DNA from: Lachnospiraceae bacterium
GTDB lineage: Bacteria > Bacillota > Clostridia > Lachnospirales > Lachnospiraceae
Assembly: GCA_024696005.1 (NCBI GenBank)
Contig: JAILHF010000001.1
Coordinates: 30,111-94,110 of the forward strand
Direction of reading: 5' to 3'
DNA: 64,000 nt
Below, one piece after another: positions 1-8,667 of this stretch (its first letter is position 1; each line of letters begins with the position of its first letter). Position numbers and translations under genes: made by a program. The notes beneath the pieces are model-generated. The model saw only the letters and a program-made list of their open reading frames with translations, was not told the DNA's origin and did no database searches.

Positions 1-756
1 CTGAAGGGGCTTATCGTGATCCTGGGCTTTTTGCTTCTTGCGGGCCTTTTCAACATGTCCACGATCCTCTGGATCGCCGAGAAGAGTCTTTCGATGATGG
101 TGATCGCCATCGTTGTCGTCCTGCAGCCCGAACTTCGAAGGGCGCTTGAGCAGCTGGGGCAGAAAAACATCATCTTTTCCTTCCTCAACAGCGATTCGTC
201 CAAGCAGAAGGGGCGCTATTCCGACCATACCATAGACGAGATCGTGAAGGCATCCTTTGCCATGGGCAGGGTGAAGACCGGTGCGCTGATGGTGCTGGAA
301 CGCAACGAGTCGCTGGCCGAGTATGAAAAGACCGGGATCGCCATTGATGCGGCGGTTTCCAGCCAGCTTCTGATCAACATCTTTGAGCACAACACCCCGC
401 TTCATGACGGGGCTGTGATATTCAGGGGCGATCGCATCGTTTCCGCCACCTGCTATCTGCCTTTGTCCGACAACCGCATGCTCAGCAAGGCTCTGGGAAC
501 CAGACACCGTGCCGGCGTGGGCATTTCGGAGGCAACGGATTCCCTTACCGTGATCGTATCCGAAGAGAACGGCAAGGTGAGCGTGGCATACGGAGGGGAG
601 CTCTTCGGTTCCCTTACCCAGGAAAAACTGCGGGAAAAACTGGAGATGATCCAGGACAAGCCCCACGAAGAAACGAAAAAACAGGGCGTAGGCTGGCTAC
701 GGCCCCGGAAAGGAGCGCACAATGATAAAAAAGCTGACGCAGAATCTGGGTCTTAA
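1..756 (+). CDS. cdaA: Diadenylate cyclase CdaA (5' end outside window)
   Basis: Membrane-bound enzyme that condenses two ATP into cyclic di-AMP. The reading frame is open from base 1, so the gene starts upstream of the window and the first one or two membrane segments are missing; the GTG at 16 is internal. What remains begins inside a hydrophobic segment, followed by the family motif QPELRRALEQLG and then the DAC domain. The catalytic signatures are visible: DGA in HDGAVIF and RHR in GTRHRAG. The C-terminal tail after about residue 215 is charged and variable. The stop lies 35 bases inside the next gene (YbbR-type), the usual cdaA-cdaR arrangement, so the two are translationally coupled. 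Family assignment is firm. In Firmicutes c-di-AMP controls potassium and osmolyte balance and cell-wall stress. Confidence 0.96.
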   Translation: MKGLIVILGFLLLAGLFNMSTILWIAEKSLSMMVIAIVVVLQPELRRALEQLGQKNIIFSFLNSDSSKQKGRYSDHTIDEIVKASFAMGRVKTGALMVLERNESLAEYEKTGIAIDAAVSSQLLINIFEHNTPLHDGAVIFRGDRIVSATCYLPLSDNRMLSKALGTRHRAGVGISEATDSLTVIVSEENGKVSVAYGGELFGSLTQEKLREKLEMIQDKPHEETKKQGVGWLRPRKGAHNDKKADAESGS

Positions 757-2044
757 GCTTCTGGCGCTCCTGGTATCCTTTGCGCTGTGGCTGATCATCA
801 TCAACTATGCCGATCCGGTGGTCAGCACCTCCTTCAGCAACGTTCGGGTGGAGATCGTGAACGCCGACAGCCTCACTTCAAAGGGCAAGGTGTACGAGAT
901 CCTCAATGACAGCGACACGGTCAATGTGGAAGTGTTCGGAAAGCGCTCCGTCTTGGAAAGCCTTAGCTTTGAAAACATACATGCCGTGGCGGACCTGGAA
1001 GGCATCACGATCATGAACACCGTGGCGATCCAGGTGACATCCAGCAAGAACAATGACCAGCTGGACCGCATTGCCCAGAGCAGGGCGGCCCTGGAACTGT
1101 CCGTGGAAAACCTGCGGGAGATCCCGCTTACCGTAAGTGTTGTCACCGCCGGTGTGCCTGCGGAGGGGTATATCAAGGGTGATGTGACCCAGACCCAGAA
1201 CATCGTTCGTGTTTCCGGGCCGGAGTCCGTGGTCGAGAGGATCTCGCGGGCGGCCTGCTCGGTGAACGTGGAAGGACGCAGTTCCGACCTGTCGACCAGT
1301 GCGGACATCCATCTTTTCGATGCGGCCGGTGACCTTGTGACGCACAGAAACCTGAAGATGAACATTTCGGCCATCAACGTGGGCGTGGAGATCCTCCCGA
1401 CCAAGGCGGTGGATATCGTATACTATACCTCCGGAAATCCGGCAGAAGGCTATACCGTGGTCGGCAAGCCTTCGGCGGAACGCACGGCGGTCTATATCGC
1501 GGGCAGGTCATCGGCCCTGTCGGGGATCGATTCTCTGGTGGTGCCCGGGGCGGCGCTTAGCGTGGAGGGCGCCAGCGAAAGCTTCTCCCGCCAACTGGAT
1601 CTGAAGGAGTTCCTTCCGAGCGACGTCCGTCTGGTGGTCGATGATGTGGAAGGATTTGACGGAAACATCGATGTGAACGTTGTCATCGAAGCGCTTGTGA
1701 ACAGAAGCTTCAATATCCCCATCCGCAATCTGGTGGCGACCGGCATTCCCGAGGGCTATGAAGCCGAGGTGCTGGTCCCGGCCGGGGAAGAGGAGACGGG
1801 AGAGGAAGAAGACAGGCCTGTTTATCTGCGCATCCGCCTGAGCGGCGTCGAGAGCAGCTTCGACGGGTTGATCGGAACCAACATCAAGGCGACCATCGAT
1901 GTGGCGGCTTATCTGGAGCAGAACCACATCACGGAGCCCGAGGAAGGGATCTACCAGATCGCGGTGGAGCCGGAGCTTCCGGATGACCTGGAACCGCTGG
2001 AAGTTTATTATGTGGATGTGCGCCTGAAAAAGACGGAAGAGTAA
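722..2044 (+). CDS. cdaR: YbbR-domain protein, CdaA regulator
   Basis: 440-residue membrane-anchored extracytoplasmic protein. Residues about 8-28 form one transmembrane helix (LKLLALLVSFALWLIIINYA), followed by several repeats of the YbbR beta-domain, recognisable from recurring 'GxPAEGYxxxG' and 'VxVSGPxSVVERI' blocks (TAGVPAEGYIKGD near 140, SGNPAEGYTVVG near 235, ATGIPEGYEAEV near 340). An acidic linker (EEETGEEEDR) sits near 355. In Bacillus and relatives the YbbR protein binds and modulates CdaA, and the 35-base overlap with cdaA supports the same pairing here. The start is ATG 722, with AAGGAG about 8 bases upstream. The usual third gene, glmM, is not next to it: glmM lies 12 kb away behind nagB. 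Confidence 0.93.
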   Translation: MIKKLTQNLGLKLLALLVSFALWLIIINYADPVVSTSFSNVRVEIVNADSLTSKGKVYEILNDSDTVNVEVFGKRSVLESLSFENIHAVADLEGITIMNTVAIQVTSSKNNDQLDRIAQSRAALELSVENLREIPLTVSVVTAGVPAEGYIKGDVTQTQNIVRVSGPESVVERISRAACSVNVEGRSSDLSTSADIHLFDAAGDLVTHRNLKMNISAINVGVEILPTKAVDIVYYTSGNPAEGYTVVGKPSAERTAVYIAGRSSALSGIDSLVVPGAALSVEGASESFSRQLDLKEFLPSDVRLVVDDVEGFDGNIDVNVVIEALVNRSFNIPIRNLVATGIPEGYEAEVLVPAGEEETGEEEDRPVYLRIRLSGVESSFDGLIGTNIKATIDVAAYLEQNHITEPEEGIYQIAVEPELPDDLEPLEVYYVDVRLKKTEE

Positions 2045-2111
2045 ATGTTGCTGTTAAGTCCCGAGCCGCGAACTCCGCTGCGTGGCTGCGGGCCAATGCT
2101 TTGGCCGGCAG

Positions 2112-2184
2112 GCTTGCCGCCCATCGGAGAAGCCGATTATGAATGGCGGCAAGCGCGTTGCGTTCAGTGGCTGGCTAGCCACTG
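2112..2184. repeat. Two inverted repeats in the cdaR-HPr gap
   Basis: GCTTGCCGCC (2112-2121) is complementary to GGCGGCAAGC (2145-2154). A second perfect 8-bp stem, CAGTGGCT/AGCCACTG, with a 4-base loop occupies 2165-2184. Neither is followed by a T-tract on the + strand, so they are not classic intrinsic terminators. They may still end or stabilise the cdaAR transcript just before the next promoter. Confidence 0.55.
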
Positions 2185-2208
2185 AAAAGCAACGAGTAAA
2201 AGACAGGC

Positions 2209-2238
2209 TTGTAAAGAACGCCTTTTTGGTGCTATAAT
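2209..2238 (+). promoter_or_regulatory. Promoter for HPr-leuA
   Basis: -35 TTGTAA (2209-2214), 18-bp spacer, perfect -10 TATAAT (2233-2238). It lies about 55 bases upstream of the HPr start. It would drive HPr and the closely spaced leuA. Confidence 0.7.
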
Positions 2239-2295
2239 ATTTAGTGCTTTTGGGGTTATGGGGTTAAAACGATAAAATGATTGGAGGAAGTGCCG

Positions 2296-2559
2296 ATGGT
2301 AAGGCAGAAGGTCACGATCAAGAACCCGACCGGTCTGCATCTGCGTCCTGCGGGAAATCTCTGCAAGGAAGCGATGAAATTCCGGTCCATGACCACTTTC
2401 ACGTTCCGTGACAATACGGCAAACGCAAAGAGCGTTCTCAGCGTTCTGGGCGCCTGCGTAAAGTGCGGGGATGAAGTGGAGCTGATCTGCGAGGGCGAAG
2501 ACGAGGAAGAGGCATTGGAGAGCCTTGTCCGCGCCATTGAAAGCGGGTTGGGGGAATAA
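2296..2559 (+). CDS. ptsH: Phosphocarrier protein HPr
   Basis: 87-residue PTS phosphocarrier. The catalytic His15 lies in TGLHLRPAG and the regulatory Ser46 in NAKSVLSVLGACV, both at the canonical positions when translation starts at ATG 2296. That ATG is preceded at ideal distance by GGAGGAAG (2283-2290); an in-frame TTG at 2281 overlaps this site and is rejected. HPr passes phosphate from enzyme I to sugar-specific IIA proteins, and in Firmicutes HPr(Ser-P) is the CcpA corepressor. Having His15 makes it HPr rather than the Crh paralogue. No other PTS gene is nearby. It is followed after 21 bases by leuA with no promoter between, which would couple carbon-signalling HPr to leucine synthesis. 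This is an unusual neighbour. Confidence 0.95.
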   Translation: MVRQKVTIKNPTGLHLRPAGNLCKEAMKFRSMTTFTFRDNTANAKSVLSVLGACVKCGDEVELICEGEDEEEALESLVRAIESGLGE

Positions 2560-2580
2560 CAACGGAAAGAGGATGAGACA

Positions 2581-4257
2581 ATGTTAAATTACAAACGTTA
2601 CCAGCGGGTGCCCGTAGATCCTTATCCGGAGCGTAAATGGCCGGACAGACAGATAGAGGCGGCACCGGTATGGTGCAGTGTGGACTTGAGAGACGGTAAT
2701 CAGGCTTTGATCGATCCGATGATCGTGTCGGAGAAGATCGAGTTTTTTAATTTTCTGGTAAAGATCGGTTTCAAGGAGATCGAAGTCGGTTTCCCGGCCG
2801 CCAGCCAGATCGAATATGATTTCCTTCGCCAGCTGGTGGATCGCAGGATGATCCCCGATGACGTGAAGGTTCAGGTGCTGGCCCAGTGCCGCGAGGAACA
2901 GATCATTCGCAGCTTTGAGGCGATCAAGGGCACGAAAAAAGCAATCATGCACATCTACAATTCCACTTCCACGCTGCAGCGTGACGTTGTGTTCAAGGCG
3001 AGCAAGGAAGAGGTCAAGGAGATCGCCCTCAAGGGAACCCGTATGGTGATGGATCACCTGAAGGATTATGACGGGGAAGTGACGCTGGAGTATTCTCCGG
3101 AGAGCTTTACCGGGACGGAGCTGGATTATGCGCTGGAAGTGTGCAACGCGGTGATCGATCTCTGGGGCCCCACCAAGGAGCATCCCATGATCATCAACCT
3201 TCCTTCCACGGTGGAAATGACCACACCCAATGCTTTTGCGGACCGCATCGAGTTCATGTGCGATCATCTGCACAATCGTGAAGCGGTCATCGTGAGCGTG
3301 CATCCCCACAATGACCGGGGAACCGGCGTGGCTGCGGCGGAGCTGTCGCTGCTTGCCGGCGCGGACCGCATTGAGGGCACGCTTTTCGGAAACGGAGAGC
3401 GTACCGGAAACGTGGACATCATCAATCTGGCCTACAACATGTTCTCCCAGGGGATCGACTGCAAACTGGAGCTGGATGACATCCGGGCCGCCGCGGAGCT
3501 TTACGAGCGCTGCTGCAAGATCCCGATCCATCCCCGCCATCCTTACGCGGGCAAGCTGGTATTCACCGCTTTTTCGGGCAGCCATCAGGATGCCATCAAC
3601 AAGGGCGTTCATGCGATGCAGGAACGGAAGAGCGAGATCTGGCAGGTGCCTTACCTGACCATCGATCCTGCCGACATCGGCAGGGAGTACGAACCCATCG
3701 TCCGGATCAATTCCCAGTCCGGCAAGGGCGGCGTGGCTTTCGTGATGGAAAGCTACTTCGGCTTCAAGCTGCCCAAGCCCATGCAGAGGGAATTTGCGGA
3801 TGTGATACAGTCGCTTTCGGAAAAGCAGGGCGAGGTTTCGCCCGAGACCGTCATGGAGAAGTTCCGTGAGGAGTATCTCCTGAAGAACGAGCCGATCCAT
3901 TTCCGCAAGCTGAAGGTGGACGACCTTTCCGGCGAGACGGAGTCGGAATTCGATACCGGCGTACATGTGACCTACACGGATCACGATTTTGAGAAGACCT
4001 TTGACGCAGTGGGCAACGGCCCGCTGGATGCGGTCCTGCGCGGCCTGAAGGAAACCTTCGGCGTCCGGGTGAAGATCCTGGATTACGAGGAGCACGCCCT
4101 GCAGAGCGGTTCCAACTCGCAGGCAGCGGCTTATATCCATATGTTGAACGAAGAAAACGGCGACGTGACCTATGGCGTGGGCGTGAGCTCGAACATCACC
4201 CGTGCCTCCGTCCGTGCCATCTTTTCGGCGCTGAACCGCCTGCATCTGGGAGAATGA
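2581..4257 (+). CDS. leuA: 2-isopropylmalate synthase
   Basis: 558-residue enzyme condensing acetyl-CoA with 2-ketoisovalerate, the first committed step of leucine synthesis. The long N-terminal extension (YKRYQRVPVDPYPERKWPD) and overall length match the LeuA type typified by actinobacteria rather than the roughly 510-residue form. Seen in sequence: the metal/substrate motif VDLRDGNQAL near residue 37, the HPHNDRGTG motif near 240 and GNGERTGNVDI near 273 within the TIM barrel, then a C-terminal LeuA dimer/regulatory domain from about 430 with the GSNSQAAAYIH stretch typical of the leucine-feedback domain. It is probably co-transcribed with ptsH (21-base gap) and is followed after 3 bases by rmlD. 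The rest of the leucine pathway is not in the window. Confidence 0.95.
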   Translation: MLNYKRYQRVPVDPYPERKWPDRQIEAAPVWCSVDLRDGNQALIDPMIVSEKIEFFNFLVKIGFKEIEVGFPAASQIEYDFLRQLVDRRMIPDDVKVQVLAQCREEQIIRSFEAIKGTKKAIMHIYNSTSTLQRDVVFKASKEEVKEIALKGTRMVMDHLKDYDGEVTLEYSPESFTGTELDYALEVCNAVIDLWGPTKEHPMIINLPSTVEMTTPNAFADRIEFMCDHLHNREAVIVSVHPHNDRGTGVAAAELSLLAGADRIEGTLFGNGERTGNVDIINLAYNMFSQGIDCKLELDDIRAAAELYERCCKIPIHPRHPYAGKLVFTAFSGSHQDAINKGVHAMQERKSEIWQVPYLTIDPADIGREYEPIVRINSQSGKGGVAFVMESYFGFKLPKPMQREFADVIQSLSEKQGEVSPETVMEKFREEYLLKNEPIHFRKLKVDDLSGETESEFDTGVHVTYTDHDFEKTFDAVGNGPLDAVLRGLKETFGVRVKILDYEEHALQSGSNSQAAAYIHMLNEENGDVTYGVGVSSNITRASVRAIFSALNRLHLGE

Positions 4258-4260
4258 GAA

Positions 4261-5112
4261 ATGGCCTGTAAGCTTATGGTGACCGGCTGCAACGGTCAGC
4301 TCGGAAGAGCGATCCGCAGCCTGACGGAAGAAGGAACGGAATTCACCTATCTGGGAACGGATGTGGAGGATCTGGACATCACGGATCTGGAGAGCGTGAT
4401 CGCTTATGTGAAGAGCAATCAGCCGGATGTGATCGTCAACTGCGCCGCGGCTACCAATGTGGACGGCTGCGAAAAGGACGAGGACGGGGCTTTCCGGATC
4501 AACGCCATCGGGCCGCGGAATCTGGCCATCGCTTCGGCGGAATGCGGCTGCAGGCTCATCCATATTTCGACGGATTATGTGTTCCCCGGAGACGGGAGCA
4601 GCCCCTATACCGAATTTGACACGCCTGCGCCCAAGAGCGCCTACGGCAGGAGCAAGCTGGCCGGAGAGGTCTTTGTCCGGCAGTTCGCAAAGGAATGGTT
4701 CATCATCCGCACGGCCTGGCTGTACGGGGACGGAAAGAATTTTGTGCGCACCATGCTTTCGCTCGCCGAAAAGAACGACACGATCGGTGTGGTGGATGAC
4801 CAGCTCGGGAATCCCACGTCCGCGATGGAACTGGCAAGAGCCGTGCTCGGCCTGGCGCCCACGCGCTGCTACGGGATCTATCACGGCACCTGTGAAGGGA
4901 TCTGCAGCTGGGCGGAATTCACGGAAGAGATCTTCCGTCTGAAGGGGCTTTCGACGAAGGTGGAGCATATCAGCTCCGAAGAGTACAAGAGACGTTTTCC
5001 GGCGTCAGCGGACAGACCGGCGTATTCGGCGCTGGAGAACAAAATGTTTGCTTTGAATACGGAGATACGTTTCCGGCATTGGAAAGACGCGCTGCGCGAA
5101 TACCTGAGCTGA
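4261..5112 (+). CDS. rmlD: dTDP-4-dehydrorhamnose reductase (RmlD-like)
   Basis: 283-residue short-chain dehydrogenase of the extended type. It has an N-terminal Rossmann signature, VTGCNGQLGRAI (residues 6-17), a conserved STDYVFPGDG block near 103, and the catalytic YxxxK as YGRSK near 128. The C-terminal pattern matches RmlD, which reduces dTDP-4-keto-L-rhamnose with NAD(P)H to give dTDP-L-rhamnose. RmlA, RmlB and RmlC are not in the window, so the substrate nucleotide sugar must be made from genes elsewhere or the enzyme has a related role. It abuts leuA (3-base gap) and precedes glycan genes. Its stop codon is immediately followed by the stop codon of the opposing gene, so the two genes converge with no intergenic DNA. 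Confidence 0.88.
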   Translation: MACKLMVTGCNGQLGRAIRSLTEEGTEFTYLGTDVEDLDITDLESVIAYVKSNQPDVIVNCAAATNVDGCEKDEDGAFRINAIGPRNLAIASAECGCRLIHISTDYVFPGDGSSPYTEFDTPAPKSAYGRSKLAGEVFVRQFAKEWFIIRTAWLYGDGKNFVRTMLSLAEKNDTIGVVDDQLGNPTSAMELARAVLGLAPTRCYGIYHGTCEGICSWAEFTEEIFRLKGLSTKVEHISSEEYKRRFPASADRPAYSALENKMFALNTEIRFRHWKDALREYLS

Positions 5113-5589
5113 TCAGGGGAATACCTGCGTGCACATCAGGGTGGCGATGCCGATGCCGATCACGATGCCTGCAGCCACCTGGGAAGGTGTGTGACCGAGA
5201 AATTCTTTCAGACGGTCATCGGGAGAAAGCGTGTTCCAGTCGATCTGATCCATTTTTTCCATGGTATCCATCATCTCATTCAGGACCTGGGCGTGTCTTC
5301 CGGCCTGACGGCGGATCCCGAGGGCATCGTACATCACGATGATGGCCAGGGAAGCGGCCAGGGCGAATTCAACGGAGGAAGGCCCGCATTTACAGAAAAC
5401 GGCTGTGGCCAGTCCGCAGACGGTCGCGGAATGAGAACTCGGCATGCCGCCCGTGCCGATCAGACGCTCGGCTACAAAGGTGCGGGCGACAACGGTATGT
5501 ATGATCGTTTTTGCTATCTGGGCTACAAACCATGAAGCAACGGAAGACATCAGTATCGGGTTATGAAACAGATCGTATAAGTAGTGCAT
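5113..5589 (-). CDS. Divergent PAP2 family protein (YuiD/DUF212-like)
   Basis: 158-residue membrane protein with several hydrophobic segments. The conserved block GGMPSSHSATV near residues 47-57 and YDALGIRRQAGRHA near 87-100 are the signature of the divergent PAP2 family typified by Bacillus YuiD, whose biochemical role is unproven but resembles lipid phosphatases. The N-terminus (LFHNPILMSSVASWFVAQ) aligns with the family start, supporting ATG at 5589. It is the only gene on the minus strand. It meets rmlD tail to tail and faces the fcl gene back to back. No ribosome site precedes its ATG; a TATAAT ends six bases upstream, suggesting a leaderless mRNA. Confidence 0.88.
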   Translation of the reverse strand: MHYLYDLFHNPILMSSVASWFVAQIAKTIIHTVVARTFVAERLIGTGGMPSSHSATVCGLATAVFCKCGPSSVEFALAASLAIIVMYDALGIRRQAGRHAQVLNEMMDTMEKMDQIDWNTLSPDDRLKEFLGHTPSQVAAGIVIGIGIATLMCTQVFP

Positions 5590-5595
5590 ATGTTC

Positions 5596-5624
5596 ATTAT
5601 ATCGGTCGGGAATAAAAAACGCAA
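5596..5624 (-). promoter_or_regulatory. Promoter of the PAP2-like gene, possibly leaderless
   Basis: On the minus strand: -35 TTGCGT (5624-5619), 17-bp spacer, -10 TATAAT (5601-5596). Only GAACAT separates the -10 from the ATG at 5589, so the predicted start of transcription falls on or next to the start codon. The same bases hold the ribosome site of fcl on the other strand. Confidence 0.72.
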
Positions 5625-5639
5625 GGAGGATTTACGGAG

Positions 5640-6599
5640 ATGGCAGCAATACAGAAAAGTGACAAGATCTATGTCGCGGGACACCGCGGACTGGTCGGGA
5701 GCGCAATTGTCCGCTCACTGAAGAGAAGCGGATATGAAAATATCATCGGGCGCACGCATGCGGAACTGGACCTTGTGGAGCAGCAGGCCGTGCGTGACTT
5801 TTTTGCGAAAGAGCGTCCGGATGTGGTGGTACTGGCAGCAGCCAAGGTGGGCGGCATCAATGCGAACAACACGGCGCCTGCCGAGTTTGCATACAGCAAC
5901 ATGCAGATCCAGTGCAACGTGATCGAGTGCTGTCATCAGTACAAGGTCAAAAAGCTGCTCTTTCTGGGCAGTACCTGCATCTATCCCCGCATGGCACCCC
6001 AGCCGATCCCGGAGAGCGCTTTGCTGACGGGACCGCTCGAGACGACAAACGAAGCCTATGCCATCGCCAAGATCTCCGGTCTGGAGATGTGCAAGTTTTA
6101 CAAGAGACAGTACGGCGACGATTTCATCAGCTGCATGCCGACGAACCTTTACGGCCCGCATGACAATTACGAGCTGCAGGGCTCCCATGTGCTTCCGGCC
6201 ATGATCCGCAAGTTCCATGAGGCAAAGATGAACGGTGCTGCGAGCGTCGAACTCTGGGGAACGGGAAGCCCGCTTCGTGAATTCCTTTATGTGGATGACA
6301 TGGCGGATGCCTGTGTTTTCCTTCTCGAAAATTATGACGGAGAAGAGCACGTGAACATCGGTACCGGAAAAGAACTGACGATACGGGAGCTGGCGGAGCT
6401 GATCAAGCGCACCGTCGGTTTCGAGGGCGAGATCGTCTGGAACAGCAGCATGCCGGACGGAACACCCCGAAAGCTCACGGATGTGTCAAAGCTTCATGCG
6501 ATGGGCTTCATGCACAAGGTGGAGCTGGAAGAGGGCGTAAAGCTTGCCTATGAATGGTTCAAGGAGAACATCAAAGACGCCCGCATGGATAAGCGCTGA
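5640..6599 (+). CDS. fcl: GDP-L-fucose synthase
   Basis: 319-residue NADPH-dependent epimerase/reductase that converts GDP-4-keto-6-deoxymannose to GDP-L-fucose. The Rossmann motif [10 protein letters not shown] is at residues 14-23, AAAKVGGI near 67 is typical of the WcaG/Fcl subfamily, and the catalytic YAIAK lies near 140. [28 protein letters not shown] is a further family-specific stretch. The start ATG 5640 follows AAGGAGG. Gmd, which makes its substrate, is not in the window. It is followed by a glycosyltransferase whose ATG overlaps the stop (TGATG), so the genes form one operon for a fucose-containing glycan. Confidence 0.93.
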   Translation: MAAIQKSDKIYVAGHRGLVGSAIVRSLKRSGYENIIGRTHAELDLVEQQAVRDFFAKERPDVVVLAAAKVGGINANNTAPAEFAYSNMQIQCNVIECCHQYKVKKLLFLGSTCIYPRMAPQPIPESALLTGPLETTNEAYAIAKISGLEMCKFYKRQYGDDFISCMPTNLYGPHDNYELQGSHVLPAMIRKFHEAKMNGAASVELWGTGSPLREFLYVDDMADACVFLLENYDGEEHVNIGTGKELTIRELAELIKRTVGFEGEIVWNSSMPDGTPRKLTDVSKLHAMGFMHKVELEEGVKLAYEWFKENIKDARMDKR

Positions 6600-7357
6600 T
6601 GCCCATGGAAGAGCTTGTAAGCATTGTTATTCCCGTGCATAACGCAGAAAAGTATCTGGAGCAGACGGTAGAAAGCGTTCTGCAGCAGAGCTATGGGGAT
6701 TATGAGCTCATTCTGGTGGAAGACGGGAGCACGGACGGCAGCGCGGAGCTGATGCGCGAGCTCGCAAAAAAGGACAAACGGATACGGATTCTTGTGAACG
6801 GGGAACCGCACGGAGCCTGCCATGCCCGGAACACCGGGATCAGGGCGGCCAAGGGGCGCTATCTTGCCTATCTGGATGCGGATGACCTGTGGCACAAAGA
6901 GAAGCTGAAAAGGACGCTGCGCTTCCTCAAAAAGGAAGACGCGTCCTTTGTGTTTACCAATTATGAATTCGGGGACGAGAACGCGAACGGCACGGGTAAG
7001 GTGGTGCATGTGCCGTCGACGCTGGATTACAGGCATGCGCTGACGCGCACGGTGATCTTTACTTCCACCGTGATGCTGGACATGAAAAAGCTCGGCAAAA
7101 AGATCATCCTGATGCCGGATATTCCCAGCGAAGATACAGCCTGCTGGTGGCAGATCCTGAAGAGCGGTGTTTCGGCACGCGGGCTGAACGCAAACCTTGT
7201 GACTTACCGTCGCCCGGCGAACAGCCTGTCTTCGAACAAAGTGGAAGCTGTGCGGCGGATCTGGAAGCTGTATCGTGAGCAGGAAGGGCTCGGGGTGCTC
7301 CGTTCGTTCTTCTGCCTGTGCGGCTGGGCATTTCGTGCCACGGTGAGAAGGATCTAG
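6599..7357 (+). CDS. Family 2 glycosyltransferase
   Basis: 252 residues with a GT-A fold typical of GT2 enzymes: N-terminal VSIVIPVHNAEKYLEQTVESVL, EDGSTDGSAELM near residue 41, and the metal-binding DADD in YLDADDLWHKEK near 93. No membrane segment except a weakly hydrophobic C-terminus. The start overlaps the fcl stop by one base; a second ATG two codons in is also possible. It probably adds a sugar during polysaccharide or wall-teichoic glycan assembly. The sugar cannot be read from sequence. It is the first of four GT2 genes in this locus. Confidence 0.9.
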   Translation: MPMEELVSIVIPVHNAEKYLEQTVESVLQQSYGDYELILVEDGSTDGSAELMRELAKKDKRIRILVNGEPHGACHARNTGIRAAKGRYLAYLDADDLWHKEKLKRTLRFLKKEDASFVFTNYEFGDENANGTGKVVHVPSTLDYRHALTRTVIFTSTVMLDMKKLGKKIILMPDIPSEDTACWWQILKSGVSARGLNANLVTYRRPANSLSSNKVEAVRRIWKLYREQEGLGVLRSFFCLCGWAFRATVRRI

Positions 7358-7359
7358 GG

Positions 7360-8667
7360 ATGTTCGGAAGCATTCGGAAAACGATACAATATTATAAGCG
7401 CAACGGCTTTGCGGACACCTGGAATGCGGTGCGGGAGAGGCTTTGGCAGAAAAAGCATCTGAAGTATGCCTATGAGCCGCCCACGGCGGAGGAGCTGGCT
7501 AAGCAGCGCGAAAAGTGTTATGAAAAGCCGCTTAAAATCTCGATCGTGGTGCCTGCTTACGAGACACCGGAGGTGTTTCTGCAGGACCTGCTTTTGTCTG
7601 TGGTAGAGCAGAGCTACCGGGATTACGAGCTGATCGTGGCCGATGCGTCCGAGAGCACGCGGGTGAGCTATGTGGTAAAGGATTTTCAGGAGCAGTATCC
7701 GGGGATCGTTTATCTGCCGCTGGAGAAGAACGGCGGCATTTCGGAGAATACCAATGCGGCGCTCGATGCTGCCACGGGAGAGTACATAGCGCTCCTGGAT
7801 CATGACGACATCCTGACGCCGGATGCGCTCTATCAGATGCGCGAGGCCATCGATCATAATGACCGCCCGCTCATGCTCTACAGCGATGAGGATAAGACGG
7901 ACCGCGATCTGGAGCGCTTCTATGAGCCGAACCGGAAGCGGGATTACGACAGGGAGCTGCTGCTGTCCAACAATTATATCTGCCATCTGTCCGTGTTCCG
8001 GGCCGATGTGATAAAGCGGCTGCGCCTGCGGAAGGAATTTGACGGGGCCCAGGATCACGATCTGATCCTGCGGGCCTGCGCGGAGGCAGAGGAGCCGGAC
8101 AGGGAGATCATTCATGTCCCGAAGGTCCTCTATCACTGGCGCTGCCATGAGGAATCCACGGCGGCGGATCCGGCGGCAAAGAGCTACGCTTATGAGGCGG
8201 GGAAAAGGGCGGTGGAAGCATCGCTGGCGGCAGAGGGCGTCAGCGCCGAAGTGAAAGCGTCGAAGCATCTGGGCTTCTTCCGCGTGGAATATGAAGACGG
8301 GATCTTCCGGCAGCGGGCCGGTGTCGGCATTGTCGGCGGGCCTGTTTTTTCGGAGGAAGGACGCATGGCGGGCGGAGCCATGAAGGGAGACGGGACGCTC
8401 CTTTTCGACGGCCTTCCCCGCGGCTTTTCCGGACCGATGAATCTGGCGAGCCTCAGACAGACGGTGGAGGCCGTGGACCTGCGAAACGCAAAGATCCGCG
8501 AGGATCTGCTGCCGCTGTACCGCGAACTGACGGGCTATGAGGAATGCTGCCCGAGGGACGCGGACACGGAACGGATCCGGGGAAAGAGCCTGGCTTTTTG
8601 CAATAAACTGCGTGCCATGGGCATTGATGTCATATACGATCCCGAACTGAAGGCGGAGGAAGGATGA
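7360..8667 (+). CDS. Family 2 glycosyltransferase with N-terminal extension
   Basis: 435 residues. A charged, roughly 60-residue leader (MFGSIRKTIQYYKRNG...) precedes the GT2 domain, which starts at ISIVVPAYETPEVFLQDLLLS and carries LLDHDDILTPDAL as the DxD-type motif near 140. This arrangement resembles the rhamnan/O-antigen glycosyltransferases that have a helical N-terminal part. ATG 7360 is chosen because it lies two bases after the preceding stop; the longer in-frame start at 7318 would overlap the previous gene by 40 bases. The C-terminal 100 residues are divergent and may form a second small domain. It overlaps the next gene by four bases (ATGA). Confidence 0.88.
   Translation: MFGSIRKTIQYYKRNGFADTWNAVRERLWQKKHLKYAYEPPTAEELAKQREKCYEKPLKISIVVPAYETPEVFLQDLLLSVVEQSYRDYELIVADASESTRVSYVVKDFQEQYPGIVYLPLEKNGGISENTNAALDAATGEYIALLDHDDILTPDALYQMREAIDHNDRPLMLYSDEDKTDRDLERFYEPNRKRDYDRELLLSNNYICHLSVFRADVIKRLRLRKEFDGAQDHDLILRACAEAEEPDREIIHVPKVLYHWRCHEESTAADPAAKSYAYEAGKRAVEASLAAEGVSAEVKASKHLGFFRVEYEDGIFRQRAGVGIVGGPVFSEEGRMAGGAMKGDGTLLFDGLPRGFSGPMNLASLRQTVEAVDLRNAKIREDLLPLYRELTGYEECCPRDADTERIRGKSLAFCNKLRAMGIDVIYDPELKAEEG

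Noticed and set aside
2584..4968. 794-codon minus-strand frame over leuA and rmlD
   Set aside because: Antisense shadow of two well-supported enzymes.
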